Positions 1 through 7,883 of a stretch of DNA of 11,503 bases are shown piece by piece. Made by a program: the position numbers and the translations under genes. Numbering within the stretch: position 1 is the first letter of the stretch; every line of letters begins with the position of its first letter. Under the pieces are notes generated by a model. It had not been told where the DNA came from. It did not search any database and was given only the letters and a program-made list of their open reading frames with translations. Origin of the DNA: Deltaproteobacteria bacterium UBA7527 (GTDB lineage: Bacteria > Desulfobacterota > Syntrophorhabdia > Syntrophorhabdales > Syntrophorhabdaceae). The stretch covers positions 1 to 11,503 of the forward strand of contig DLMV01000027.1 of assembly GCA_002478225.1 (NCBI GenBank), in the 5' to 3' direction.

Positions 1-938
1 GGTTCTTCGACCGATACGGAGAATCGGCAACAAAGGAGGCCTTCGGTGCCGACAGAAAGATCATAAGCAGGTGGAAGACAAGACTGAAGGAGGGCGGAGG
101 GATGATCGAGGCGCTGATCCCCCGTTCCACTCGTCCCATACGGGTACGAAGGTCGAAGGTCCCCCCTCAGATCGTTGCGTTCATCAGAGATCTCCGGGAA
201 CAGCATCTAAGGCTGGGGAAAGAAAAGATCAAACCCCTCCTTGATCAGTATTGTACGGAAAAAGGGCTGCCCGCTGTCTCTGAATCAACCATCGGCACGA
301 TCATCAGGAAACACCGCCTCTTCTTCCAGCGGTCAGGGAAGACATACCATGATCCGGGGAGATTGTGTGGCAGGCAGAAAAGGACAGGGAAGAGGACGAA
401 GATCAGATACTCTCCCCGCGGGGTCGATTTTGGTCACATCATCTCCGATACGGTAGAGCGTCTCACCGACGGGATCAAGGATTACTTCTACAGCGCCATT
501 GATGTAAAATCACGGTTCGTCCTCACGGTGAACTACAAGGGACTCTCCAGTAAGAATATGCGGGACTTCTACGGACGGTTCGCGTCAGTGTATCCGGGAG
601 CGATCAGGGTATGGCAGTCTGACAACGGGAGCGAGAACCTGGGAGAATTTGATATGCAGCTCAAGAAAGACAGGGTCCTTCATCTCTTCTCCTATCCGAG
701 ATGCCCCAAGATCAACGCATATATTGAACGGTACAACAGGACCGTCCAGGAAGAGTTTATCGACAACCATCTCGACATCATCCACGATAAAGAGCTCTTT
801 CACAAGGAACTTGCCGATTACCTCATTTTCTACAACACAAAAAGGGTTCATAAAGGGTTGGGGAATCAAACGCCGGTTCATTACCTCATACAGGAAGGGC
901 TGTTGTCGCAAATGTGCTTGACTTATGCACTTTATTGA
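1..938 (+). mobile_element. 3' part of an IS481-like insertion sequence
   Basis: The left end lies outside the window. The right end is probably close to 929-938, because the last transposase codons in this IS group commonly overlap the terminal inverted repeat, and the next gene begins only about 25 bp further on. The stretch at 901-929 is my candidate for the right terminal repeat. Neither the matching left repeat nor a target duplication can be checked here. Confidence 0.6.
3..938 (+). CDS. IS481-like DDE transposase, N-terminus cut by window edge
   Basis: This is an insertion-sequence transposase that cuts and joins DNA through an RNase-H-fold DDE core. The frame is open from base 3 with no stop, so the gene begins outside the window; the ATG at 102 is internal. 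Bases 18-101 encode a helix-turn-helix-like segment (GESATKEAFGADRKIISRW). The catalytic triad is visible: Asp codon at 447 (in SDTVE), Asp at 621 (in SDNGSEN) and Glu at 726 (in YIERYNR). The D-to-E spacing of 34 intervening residues fits the IS481/IS3-like rve group. The C-terminus is intact (FYNTKRVHKGLG, typical of this group, ends the core) and finishes with SQMCLTYALY. The frame has no internal stop or frameshift, so the visible part could be functional. Family assignment is by motif recognition; exact IS name unknown. Confidence 0.9.
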   Translation, partial: FFDRYGESATKEAFGADRKIISRWKTRLKEGGGMIEALIPRSTRPIRVRRSKVPPQIVAFIRDLREQHLRLGKEKIKPLLDQYCTEKGLPAVSESTIGTIIRKHRLFFQRSGKTYHDPGRLCGRQKRTGKRTKIRYSPRGVDFGHIISDTVERLTDGIKDYFYSAIDVKSRFVLTVNYKGLSSKNMRDFYGRFASVYPGAIRVWQSDNGSENLGEFDMQLKKDRVLHLFSYPRCPKINAYIERYNRTVQEEFIDNHLDIIHDKELFHKELADYLIFYNTKRVHKGLGNQTPVHYLIQEGLLSQMCLTYALY

Positions 939-963
939 CTAACATCAATGCCCGTGCTATCAT
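935..963 (+). promoter_or_regulatory. Possible hybrid promoter at the IS/amylase junction
   Basis: TTGACT at 935-940 and TATCAT at 958-963 are separated by exactly 17 bp; each matches the sigma-70 consensus at five of six positions. The -35 lies at or in the IS end and the -10 in flanking DNA. Transcription would start near 970 and read into the GH13 gene. Inference from sequence only. Confidence 0.4.
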
Positions 964-3900
964 GTGCCAGAACATCTCATGGAAAAAAATCCCCGAAAAC
1001 CCGCGCATCGTTCCTCCACCATGGAATTCCACGTCTCTCGAAGATCGCGGGATTTCTATCATTTCAGCGAGGCTCTTTTTTCTCTCAGCGGCAACGTCAT
1101 CTTCACGAACTTCTACGCCGCCCGCGTCTTCGCCCAGAAGATCAACGAAAAGAAGGATCTCATCAACTATCCTGAAGGAGCTGTCAAGGCAGGGCAGCTG
1201 ATCGCCATGGGCCTCATCGACGAGATACTCCACTACGTCGTCGACCAATACCGGAAAGAGATGAACGAGAAGACCATTGAACAGGCCCTCTCGGCTCTGA
1301 ACAAAAGATTCGGGAGCGAAAAGGTTGAAGGCGCCTTGCATCACTTTGTCGATGCATTTCCGCCGCTTCGCGTATACAAGAACGAGATCGGCATCGCGGC
1401 CTATCTGAACGGCGATACGGAGGGGATCCCCAACCGGCAGATCGTCCTCGAGGAGATGCTTCTCCTCTGGCTCGCGAACATGAACCCTGCATTTTCTCCA
1501 TTCTTTGAGCTGTTCGACGACATCAGCCTGAAAAAGGGAACGATCTACCTCCAGATCATATCGGGGCTGATAGACCATTTTCATTCGCAGCCGCCATTCG
1601 GTCCTGATCGCCAGAGCCTCGTCGAAATGCTCCGAAGCCCTGCCGTTGCGGTCCCGCATTCCCTCTCAGGACAGCTTGCCTATATCATGGAGCGCTGGGG
1701 GTATCTTCTCAAAAGATATCTTTCGCTTCTTCTTAAAAGCCTCGACCTTTTTAAGGAAGAAGCAAAATTACCATTTATTGGCGCAGGACCAGCAGAGGTG
1801 TTCAAATTCACCGGCCTCGAGCTCGAGACCGAACATTTCACGCCGGACCGCGATTGGATGCCGCGCCTGACCCTCATGGCAAAGAACATCTATGTCTGGC
1901 TCGACCAGCTTTCCACGAAATACCGCAGCCGCATTGCCCGGCTCGATGAGATCCCGGACGAGGAGCTCGATACGCTTCAGAGAAGGGGCTTCACCGGATT
2001 GTGGCTTATCGGGCTGTGGGAGCGCAGCCCCGCATCGCAGACCATTAAACAGCTCTGCGGCAACCCCGAGGCTGTGCCGTCAGCGTATTCCCTTTATGAC
2101 TACACGATCGCAGCGGATCTCGGAGGCGACGACGCGTTCAACACGCTGAGGGCAAAAGCCTGGGAACGGGGAATACGGCTGGCAAGCGACATGGTGCCGA
2201 ACCACGTAGGGATATACTCAAGGTGGGTGATCGAGCACCCTGACTGGTTCGTCTCGCTGGACCACAGTCCATTCCCGTGGTATTCGTTCAACGGCCCGGA
2301 CCTTTCCCGCGACGAGAGGGTCTCCATCTTTATAGAGGATCACTATTACGAGCGCACCGATGCAGCGGTCGTCTTCAAGCGCAAGGACCGCTGGACCGGT
2401 GATGAGCAATACATCTACCACGGCAATGATGGAACAAGCATGCCGTGGAACGACACGGCGCAGCTTAATTATCTCAACCCGGAGGTAAGGGAAGCCATGA
2501 TCCGCACTATCATAGGAGTGGCGCGGAGGTTCCCCGTCATCAGGTTTGACGCGGCTATGACGCTTACAAAGCGCCACTATCAGCGTCTGTGGTTCCCTGA
2601 ACCGGGCACCGGCGGATCGATCCCCACGCGGGTGGAGCACGGCCTCACAAAGAACGACCTGAACAACCTTATGCCGAATGAGTTCTGGCGAGAGGTTGTC
2701 GACCGCGTGGCGCAGGAGGCCCCTGACACGCTTTTGCTCGCCGAGGCCTTCTGGCTGCTCGAAGGCTACTTTGTCAGGACGCTGGGGATGCACAGGGTGT
2801 ACAACAGCGCCTTCATGAACATGCTGCGCGATGAGGACAACGCGAAGTACCGTACCGTTATGAAGAACACCCTCGAGTTCGATCCCGAGATCTTAAGACG
2901 TTTTGTAAACTTCATGAACAATCCGGACGAGCGGACAGCCGTCGATCAATTCGGCAAGGACAGCAAATATTTCGGCGTCTGCACCCTGATGATCACATTG
3001 CCCGGCCTTCCCATGTTCGGACACGGCCAGATCGAGGGATTTACGGAAAAATACGGCATGGAATACCGGCGCGCATACTGGAAAGAAGAACCAGACGATT
3101 ATCTCATCGAGAGGCACGAAAGGGAGATCTTCCCGCTGCTCCACCGGAGATACCTCTTTGCCGGAGTAGAACATTTCCTCCTTTATGATTTTTTCACTCC
3201 AGACGGGCATGTGAATGAGAACGTCTTCGCATATTCCAACCAGTGCGGGAATGAAAAGGCGCTTGTTGTCTACAATAATAATAATGCACCAACCAGCGGC
3301 TGGATACGTACATCAGCGGCCTATGCCGTAAAGAGCGGTGAGAAAGGCCAGCCGATACTCGTTCAGAAGACCCTCGGCGAAGGACTTGCGGTCAGCGGCA
3401 GACAGGGATGTTTCATCATATTCAGGGATCATACAACGGGGCTTCAATATATAAGAGAAAGCAGGCAGATCACAGAAAAAGGCCTCTACATCGAGCTCGG
3501 CCCTTACCAGCATCACGTATTTCTCGACATAGCAGAGATCGAGGATAACATTTGGTCCCACTATGCCCACCTTAATGCATACCTGAACGGGCTCGGCGTT
3601 CCAGGCATTGAAGAGGCAATGCGCGGGATCTTTCTCCAGCCCATACACCAGAGCTTCAAAGAGCTCGCCAACGCCCATATGCTCAAAGGGATCCTTGATA
3701 CGAGGATAGCGATCGCGCTCGGACAGGTCGGTGATATGTCCGCTGAATTCTTAGAAGAGATCCGCCTGAAGACAACAAACTTCGCACTGGAGGTCAGGCA
3801 ATACGTCAACGGTGCCGCCGACGTGGAGCCGGTTGTGGACAGTATTATTGCCTCGCTTCGCGTTGCCATCCACGGACAGAGGCTGCTTGACCGGCTTGTG

Positions 3901-4506
3901 CATCCGAATAAAGAAGAAGACAGGTTTATCGAGTCTCTTCGGACGAATTTCTTCAGCGTCGACCACCATGTGCTGTGCCAGTTCAACTGGGTCTTTGTCC
4001 ACGCCATAGGAAAGGCCATTGATGGAGAGACCGACTCGGACGAACAAGGCAGGAGCTGTATCGATGAGTGGCTCCTCGGCCGCATCATGAGCGACACCTT
4101 GCAGGAACTGGGCTTAGATCCCGACTATGCATACCGCGGTGTAATGGCAATAAAGATATTCACCGGTCATCAGCACTGGTACAGCGGCATCCAATCCGGA
4201 GGCGCGTACCATGCGCTCGAAACATTCCTCAATGACAGCGAGGTTCAAAGATTTCTCCAGATCAACCGCTACATGGATGTGCTGTGGTTCAGCAAGGACG
4301 CCTTTGAATCTCTCCTTGCATGGATGGCATTCACCGCTACGGTCGGTATCCTCGAAGAAACAGCAGGCACTGATGATGAGCGGGATACCACCCTTGCAGC
4401 ATGCTTCAACATCCTCTCCGAGCTCTACGAGGCATTAGGGAGATCCGATTACCAGGTAGAAAAACTCGTGGAGATCGTCCGGCAGAACGACACCGCCAAG
4501 CCCTGA
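964..4506 (+). CDS. Large GH13 alpha-amylase-family glycosidase (cytoplasmic)
   Basis: An 1180-residue glycoside hydrolase or transglycosylase of the alpha-amylase clan, probably acting on intracellular alpha-glucans; exact substrate unknown. The GH13 barrel spans roughly residues 330-740 and all four conserved regions are visible: I, SDMVPNH (D409, N413, H414); II, IRFDAAM (nucleophile D529); III, LLLAEAF (acid/base E594); IV, FMNNPDE (D655). Region IV has NNPD where most amylases have an NHD-type motif, so the usual His is absent, as I recall for GlgE-like members. About 300 N-terminal residues precede the barrel; a beta-type domain (about 745-870) and a helical tail (890-1180) follow. It is much longer than simple amylases and lacks a signal peptide. 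The start is uncertain: GTG 964 (outermost, used here), ATG 979 and ATG 1021 all lack a Shine-Dalgarno sequence. MEFHVSRRSR from 1021 looks like the conserved N-terminus, and the proposed promoter would exclude 964. Confidence 0.88.
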   Translation: MPEHLMEKNPRKPAHRSSTMEFHVSRRSRDFYHFSEALFSLSGNVIFTNFYAARVFAQKINEKKDLINYPEGAVKAGQLIAMGLIDEILHYVVDQYRKEMNEKTIEQALSALNKRFGSEKVEGALHHFVDAFPPLRVYKNEIGIAAYLNGDTEGIPNRQIVLEEMLLLWLANMNPAFSPFFELFDDISLKKGTIYLQIISGLIDHFHSQPPFGPDRQSLVEMLRSPAVAVPHSLSGQLAYIMERWGYLLKRYLSLLLKSLDLFKEEAKLPFIGAGPAEVFKFTGLELETEHFTPDRDWMPRLTLMAKNIYVWLDQLSTKYRSRIARLDEIPDEELDTLQRRGFTGLWLIGLWERSPASQTIKQLCGNPEAVPSAYSLYDYTIAADLGGDDAFNTLRAKAWERGIRLASDMVPNHVGIYSRWVIEHPDWFVSLDHSPFPWYSFNGPDLSRDERVSIFIEDHYYERTDAAVVFKRKDRWTGDEQYIYHGNDGTSMPWNDTAQLNYLNPEVREAMIRTIIGVARRFPVIRFDAAMTLTKRHYQRLWFPEPGTGGSIPTRVEHGLTKNDLNNLMPNEFWREVVDRVAQEAPDTLLLAEAFWLLEGYFVRTLGMHRVYNSAFMNMLRDEDNAKYRTVMKNTLEFDPEILRRFVNFMNNPDERTAVDQFGKDSKYFGVCTLMITLPGLPMFGHGQIEGFTEKYGMEYRRAYWKEEPDDYLIERHEREIFPLLHRRYLFAGVEHFLLYDFFTPDGHVNENVFAYSNQCGNEKALVVYNNNNAPTSGWIRTSAAYAVKSGEKGQPILVQKTLGEGLAVSGRQGCFIIFRDHTTGLQYIRESRQITEKGLYIELGPYQHHVFLDIAEIEDNIWSHYAHLNAYLNGLGVPGIEEAMRGIFLQPIHQSFKELANAHMLKGILDTRIAIALGQVGDMSAEFLEEIRLKTTNFALEVRQYVNGAADVEPVVDSIIASLRVAIHGQRLLDRLVHPNKEEDRFIESLRTNFFSVDHHVLCQFNWVFVHAIGKAIDGETDSDEQGRSCIDEWLLGRIMSDTLQELGLDPDYAYRGVMAIKIFTGHQHWYSGIQSGGAYHALETFLNDSEVQRFLQINRYMDVLWFSKDAFESLLAWMAFTATVGILEETAGTDDERDTTLAACFNILSELYEALGRSDYQVEKLVEIVRQNDTAKP

Positions 4507-4523
4507 GAAAAAATAAAATCGAA

Positions 4524-4547
4524 AAACCCGTAAGTCGTGAGGGGTTT
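4524..4547 (-). terminator. Hairpin that may end the iron operon (possibly bidirectional)
   Basis: AAACCC at 4524-4529 pairs with GGGTTT at 4542-4547 around a 12-nt loop. Read on the minus strand the stem is followed by a short T run and then T-rich sequence, so it best fits termination of the minus-strand operon ending at 4633. On the plus strand the T run is shorter, so it would be weaker after the GH13 gene. The stem is only 6 bp. Confidence 0.45.
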
Positions 4548-4580
4548 AATCGCCTAACGCCTGACGACTTACGACTTACG
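4529..4580. repeat. 10-bp inverted repeat, CGTAAGTCGT / ACGACTTACG
   Basis: CGTAAGTCGT at 4529-4538 is the exact reverse complement of ACGACTTACG at 4571-4580, with 32 bases between. It competes with the shorter hairpin at 4524-4547. The right arm also belongs to the 7-bp tandem array at 4551-4585. Confidence 0.75.
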
Positions 4581-4585
4581 AGATT
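4551..4585. repeat. Degenerate 7-bp tandem repeat, CGnCTnA type
   Basis: Five successive heptamers without gaps: CGCCTAA, CGCCTGA, CGACTTA, CGACTTA, CGAGATT. The third and fourth are identical; the others drift. The repeat is noncoding and sits between two convergent genes. Confidence 0.75.
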
Positions 4586-4595
4586 CCTCTCCGCT

Positions 4596-4623
4596 TTTCA
4601 CCTTTCACGTTTCACCTTTCACG
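4596..4623. repeat. 7-bp tandem repeat, TTTCACS x4
   Basis: Four perfect-length heptamers alternate TTTCACC, TTTCACG, TTTCACC, TTTCACG. It lies 10 bp from the array at 4551-4585, has the same period but a different unit, and ends 10 bp before the stop codon of the outer-membrane protein gene. Confidence 0.8.
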
Positions 4624-4632
4624 ATCTTAACC

Positions 4633-5445
4633 TCAAAACTTTATCGTCAGACCGCCGATATAGGTATTGTCGGCCTCGGCCTTGTTGAGGCCGCGTTTAT
4701 AACCGAGGTCGATGTCGATATTTTTCGTAATGGAATATATAAGACCGCCCAGAGCAAACGCAGGGGCGGTGGTTGACTGACTGTCCTTGTTCGTTGCGGT
4801 GCCCACGTTGGCAACCAGTTTGAGTGACTTCAATATACCCACCTCGCATGCCAGATTCGCTCCCCAGATGTCCTTTCTTTCGCCTATCCTGTTCTCGTTG
4901 CGTTTATATCCGGCATTGAGGTGGGAGGCAAAAGGCTCCATCTCTTTCGTCACGATAAGGATCATCCCGTAGGTCATCCTGCCGGTGCCAAGGCCCTTCT
5001 TATCGTTCCCCGTGGGGAAGGACAAACCAGGTTTCAAAGCCAGAGCAAATCCATCCTTTTCTAGGAAGCGCCATTTTACCTCCAGGGTCACATCGGCAAG
5101 ACCATTCTCATCACGGACGGTCGCACCATCTTCTTCAACCTTTGTCTTTTCATACGGCAGCCCCAGGACAATATCGATATTATCGAGGAGACCGTAAGAG
5201 ACCGTGGTGTTCAAAGAGGTTTTATATTCCTTCGTCACTACGTCGTCAAAGTCCTGCCTGTTATCGGACACCTCGATGCCTGCTTCGACCTGGAACCCGC
5301 CCTTCCCAATCGTCCCTGCGTCATCGGTGATAAGCGGCCTGGCGGCAAGAACAGCAATGGGCAGCAAGCAGACTATCATAATGACAGCACTCTCAAAACC
5401 GATCTTCTTTCGTACGTTCATCCGATTCATGAATAACCGAATCAT
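4633..5445 (-). CDS. Outer-membrane beta-barrel protein of the Feo operon
   Basis: A 270-residue predicted outer-membrane protein, probably a porin-like channel. It resembles the family named 'putative MetA-pathway of phenol degradation' (PF13557), whose members often carry ARPL-TDDAGTIGKGGFQ after the signal peptide; no function follows from the name. The start is ATG 5445, because AAGGAGG lies 5 bases upstream; the longer open frame to 5532 lacks such a site. Residues 1-35 form a signal peptide: basic RKK, hydrophobic core around AVIMIVCLLPIAV, likely cleavage after VLA. The mature part shows alternating polar/hydrophobic strands and ends in GGLTIKF, with the C-terminal Phe typical of outer-membrane barrels. 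It starts 20 bp after the Cys-rich FeoB partner and so is probably the last gene of the iron operon. Passage of ferrous iron is inferred from position only. Confidence 0.8.
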   Translation of the reverse strand: MIRLFMNRMNVRKKIGFESAVIMIVCLLPIAVLAARPLITDDAGTIGKGGFQVEAGIEVSDNRQDFDDVVTKEYKTSLNTTVSYGLLDNIDIVLGLPYEKTKVEEDGATVRDENGLADVTLEVKWRFLEKDGFALALKPGLSFPTGNDKKGLGTGRMTYGMILIVTKEMEPFASHLNAGYKRNENRIGERKDIWGANLACEVGILKSLKLVANVGTATNKDSQSTTAPAFALGGLIYSITKNIDIDLGYKRGLNKAEADNTYIGGLTIKF

Positions 5446-5465
5446 ATTTTCCTCCTTATATATGT

Positions 5466-5642
5466 TTACAGTCTTTTTTGCAACATTCTCTGCGGATCCT
5501 TCTCGCACATGCACGACCCGCATCCGCAGCACTGTCCTTTCCTCTTATCTGTTATCATCCTGAAAAACGACCTCACCCACAGTAATATCACTGCGCCCAC
5601 GATCACAAAGACCGCGATCAGTTCAGCGATAGACTCGCTCAT
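5466..5642 (-). CDS. FeoB-associated Cys-rich membrane protein
   Basis: A 58-residue protein with one N-terminal membrane helix (about residues 5-24, IAELIAVFVIVGAVILLWV), a basic stretch, and a cysteine cluster CCGCGSCMC (Cys 38, 39, 41, 44, 46). This arrangement and its position directly after feoB match the FeoB-associated Cys-rich family (PF12669), thought to assist ferrous iron transfer; the mechanism is not settled. The start is ATG 5642, since AGGAGG sits 6 bases upstream; the TTG at 5648 would abut the ribosome-binding site. It begins 13 bp after the feoB stop, and its ribosome-binding site lies in that short gap, which indicates tight cotranscription. Confidence 0.88.
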   Translation of the reverse strand: MSESIAELIAVFVIVGAVILLWVRSFFRMITDKRKGQCCGCGSCMCEKDPQRMLQKRL

Positions 5643-5655
5643 AAACAACCTCCTT

Positions 5656-7797
5656 TCATATCCCTATTCCAAGCATACTGCCTGTCTGGTATATGATCAC
5701 CGTTATGACCCATGCCAGCACCGTCAGCCCTGCAAGCTGGAACAACGCCCACCCCCACGAATTACTCTCCCTCCGCGTAATTGCGATCGTGGCCATGCAC
5801 GGCGCGCTGATGAGACAGAAGAGCATGATGCAGAAGCCGACAAGGGATGAGTAGCTATCCTTCAGCTTCTCCCTGAGCGTTTTAGAGCCTTCATCCGCCT
5901 CTCCGACGGAATAGACAATGCCCATCTGTGCCACGAAGACCTCCTTGGCCGCAAAGGCCCCGATAAGGGCAGTGCCTATCTTCCAGTCGAACCCCATGGG
6001 TTTCAGAACAGGCTCCAGCGCGTGGCCGATCCTGCCCGCGATGCTGGTGCGCAACTCCGCCTCCTTCCTTGCGTCGTCAATGGCGGCAATCCTTGCAGAC
6101 CTCTCCTTCTCATCCACCATCGACGTTTGAACTGATTGTTTTTCCTTTTCAAAACGCCCGGAATCTTCGTCCGGCAGCCCCGGGAAGGTGGTCATCGCCC
6201 ACAGGAGGATCGAGATGCTAAGGATGATAGTTCCCGCCTTTTTCAGGTAAAGCCAGCCGCGCTGCCACATATGGGTGAGAACGCCCCTGAATGTCGGCAT
6301 ACGGTACGGGGGCAGTTCCATCACGAAGGGAATTGACTCGCCCCTGAAGATGGTGCTGCGAAGCACCTTCGCACTCAATATAGCTAAGAGGATGCCTATG
6401 ACGTATATGATCCAGAGCATCGGGGCATGCCAGACCTGGGGGAAAAAGGCAGGGATGATCAGCGCGTAGATGGGCAGCCGCGCACCGCAACTCATGAGCG
6501 GCACCACGAGCATCGTTACAAGCCTGTCCCTCCCGTTCTCCAGCGTCCTCGTGGCCATGATCGCCGGAACGGAGCAGCCGAAGCCGACCAGCATAGGGAT
6601 GAAGCTCTTTCCGTGCAGCCCGATCTTGTGCATCAGGCGATCCATGATAAACGCCGCCCGCGCCATGTAGCCGGAATCCTCCAGGATCGCTATTGCGAAG
6701 AACAGAAGCAGGATGTTCGGCAGGAAGACGATCACGCCGCCTGCCCCGCCTATGATGCCATCAACCAGTAGCGATCTGATGAGGCTCCCGGAACCCTCCG
6801 GCCACCAGCCCCTAACAACATCGCCAAACCATTTAAAAAGGCCTTCTATCCAACCCATCGGCGGGTCTCCCAGCGTGAAGGTGAGGGCGAAGACGAGATA
6901 CATAAGACCCAGGAAGATCGGGATGCCGAGGATGCGGTTCGTTATAACGGAGTCTATCCTGTCCGATATTGTATGTCTGATCTCAATGGTGGAACGCACT
7001 GCCTCCTGACACGCGCCTGATATGAACCCGTACCTGCCGCCGGCAATGACCGTCTCCGGATGTTCGCCGAGCATCTTTTCTATGCGGGCAGCGCTTTTCT
7101 CAACCTGTCCGTTTATCTCCCCGGAATTCACCTTTTCCCATACATCCCTGTCGTTCTCGAGGAGTTTCAGTGCCAGCCAGCGCGTCCCGTATCTATCTGT
7201 CATACGGAAATGTTCTTTAAGCATGGACATGATCTTCTTGATCTCCTCCTCGACTTCAGCGCCGTAGTTCACGACAAGCTGATCGCGCGACTCTCCCCGG
7301 CGTGATGCAGCGGCAATGATCTTTTCCATCAGTTCATCCATGCCTTCACCTTTGTGCCCCACCGTCTTTACCACTGGCGCGTTGAAGAACTGCGAAAATC
7401 TTTCTATGTCGAACTCATATCCCCGTTCACGGACCTCATCGCTCATGTTGAAGACGAGTACAAGGGGCAATCCGATTTCCATGAGCTGCACTGCCAGGTA
7501 AAGGTTCCGCTCGAGGTTCGAGGAGTCGATAATGTCCACCACCACGTTTGGTTTTTCATCGACGATGAAATTCCTCGCCACAAGCTCCTCTGCAGAATAT
7601 GCCGTCAGGCTATAAGTTCCCGGCAGGTCGACAATCCTTATCTCACGGCCTTCGTATTCACAAAAACCCTCTTTTTTCTCCACCGTTACGCCGGGATAGT
7701 TGCCCACGTGCTGTCTTGCGCCTGTCAGATTGTTGAATATGGTGGTCTTTCCCGAGTTCGGATTACCCGCAAGGGCTACTGTGATCTTTGATTTCAT
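5656..7797 (-). CDS. feoB: Ferrous iron transporter FeoB
   Basis: The 713-residue inner-membrane Fe(II) transporter with a cytoplasmic N-terminal GTPase domain. G motifs are clear: G1 GNPNSGKT (11-18), G2 Thr in PGVTVEK (T38), G3 DLPG (57-60), G4 NMSD (117-120), and a G5-like TVGHKGEG. A helical GDP-dissociation-inhibitor-like segment follows, then the multi-helix membrane part with two Gate-type regions: FIPMLVGFGCSVPAIMATR and, near the C-terminus, FCLISAPCMATIAITRRES, each carrying a Cys. Length is slightly shorter than the E. coli protein (about 770) but normal for the family. Start ATG 7797 gives the expected MKSKITVALAGNPNSGKTT; AGGAGG is 12 bases upstream, a longish spacing. It lies 86 bp after feoA, and a predicted regulator palindrome at 7850-7867 in that gap suggests extra local control. 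Confidence 0.97.
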   Translation of the reverse strand: MKSKITVALAGNPNSGKTTIFNNLTGARQHVGNYPGVTVEKKEGFCEYEGREIRIVDLPGTYSLTAYSAEELVARNFIVDEKPNVVVDIIDSSNLERNLYLAVQLMEIGLPLVLVFNMSDEVRERGYEFDIERFSQFFNAPVVKTVGHKGEGMDELMEKIIAAASRRGESRDQLVVNYGAEVEEEIKKIMSMLKEHFRMTDRYGTRWLALKLLENDRDVWEKVNSGEINGQVEKSAARIEKMLGEHPETVIAGGRYGFISGACQEAVRSTIEIRHTISDRIDSVITNRILGIPIFLGLMYLVFALTFTLGDPPMGWIEGLFKWFGDVVRGWWPEGSGSLIRSLLVDGIIGGAGGVIVFLPNILLLFFAIAILEDSGYMARAAFIMDRLMHKIGLHGKSFIPMLVGFGCSVPAIMATRTLENGRDRLVTMLVVPLMSCGARLPIYALIIPAFFPQVWHAPMLWIIYVIGILLAILSAKVLRSTIFRGESIPFVMELPPYRMPTFRGVLTHMWQRGWLYLKKAGTIILSISILLWAMTTFPGLPDEDSGRFEKEKQSVQTSMVDEKERSARIAAIDDARKEAELRTSIAGRIGHALEPVLKPMGFDWKIGTALIGAFAAKEVFVAQMGIVYSVGEADEGSKTLREKLKDSYSSLVGFCIMLFCLISAPCMATIAITRRESNSWGWALFQLAGLTVLAWVITVIIYQTGSMLGIGI

Positions 7798-7849
7798 AAG
7801 CTTTACAGTCCTCCTGTTTCTTCCTTTTAAAATTAGGATACATCAACAT

Positions 7850-7867
7850 AATTAGCCATGCCTAATT
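7850..7867 (-). promoter_or_regulatory. Predicted DtxR-type operator upstream of feoB
   Basis: AATTAGCCATGCCTAATT is a near-perfect palindrome: only one base pair (positions 7 and 12) breaks symmetry. It matches the site at 8917-8934 at 15 of 18 positions when both are read on the minus strand. It lies 53 bp upstream of the feoB start. A TTGTAA at 7872-7877 could be a -35, but the 17-bp-spaced -10 (TAATTA, 7849-7854) is poor. Another AATTAGG half-site begins at 7831. Confidence 0.7.
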
Positions 7868-7883
7868 TTAGTTACAAAAAAAT

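Noticed and set aside
886..1659. A 257-codon open frame on the minus strand opposite the start of the GH13 gene
   Set aside because: The plus-strand frame encodes convincing GH13-linked sequence throughout; the antisense translation has no recognisable motif and overlaps the transposase end. It is a by-product of codon bias.
2218..2793. A 191-codon minus-strand frame inside the GH13 gene
   Set aside because: Lies opposite catalytic regions I to III of a clear enzyme; no domain signature or start signal.
3274..3290. AAT-type microsatellite coding for four Asn in the GH13 protein
   Set aside because: Too short to suggest phase variation and of a multiple of three.
5466..5532. N-terminal extension of the barrel protein to 5532
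   Set aside because: It overlaps the Cys-rich gene, lacks a ribosome-binding site, and would bury the signal peptide; ATG 5445 has AAGGAGG at good spacing.
7354..7791. A 145-codon plus-strand frame opposite the FeoB GTPase domain
   Set aside because: FeoB G motifs on the other strand account for this DNA; the translation shows no family features.
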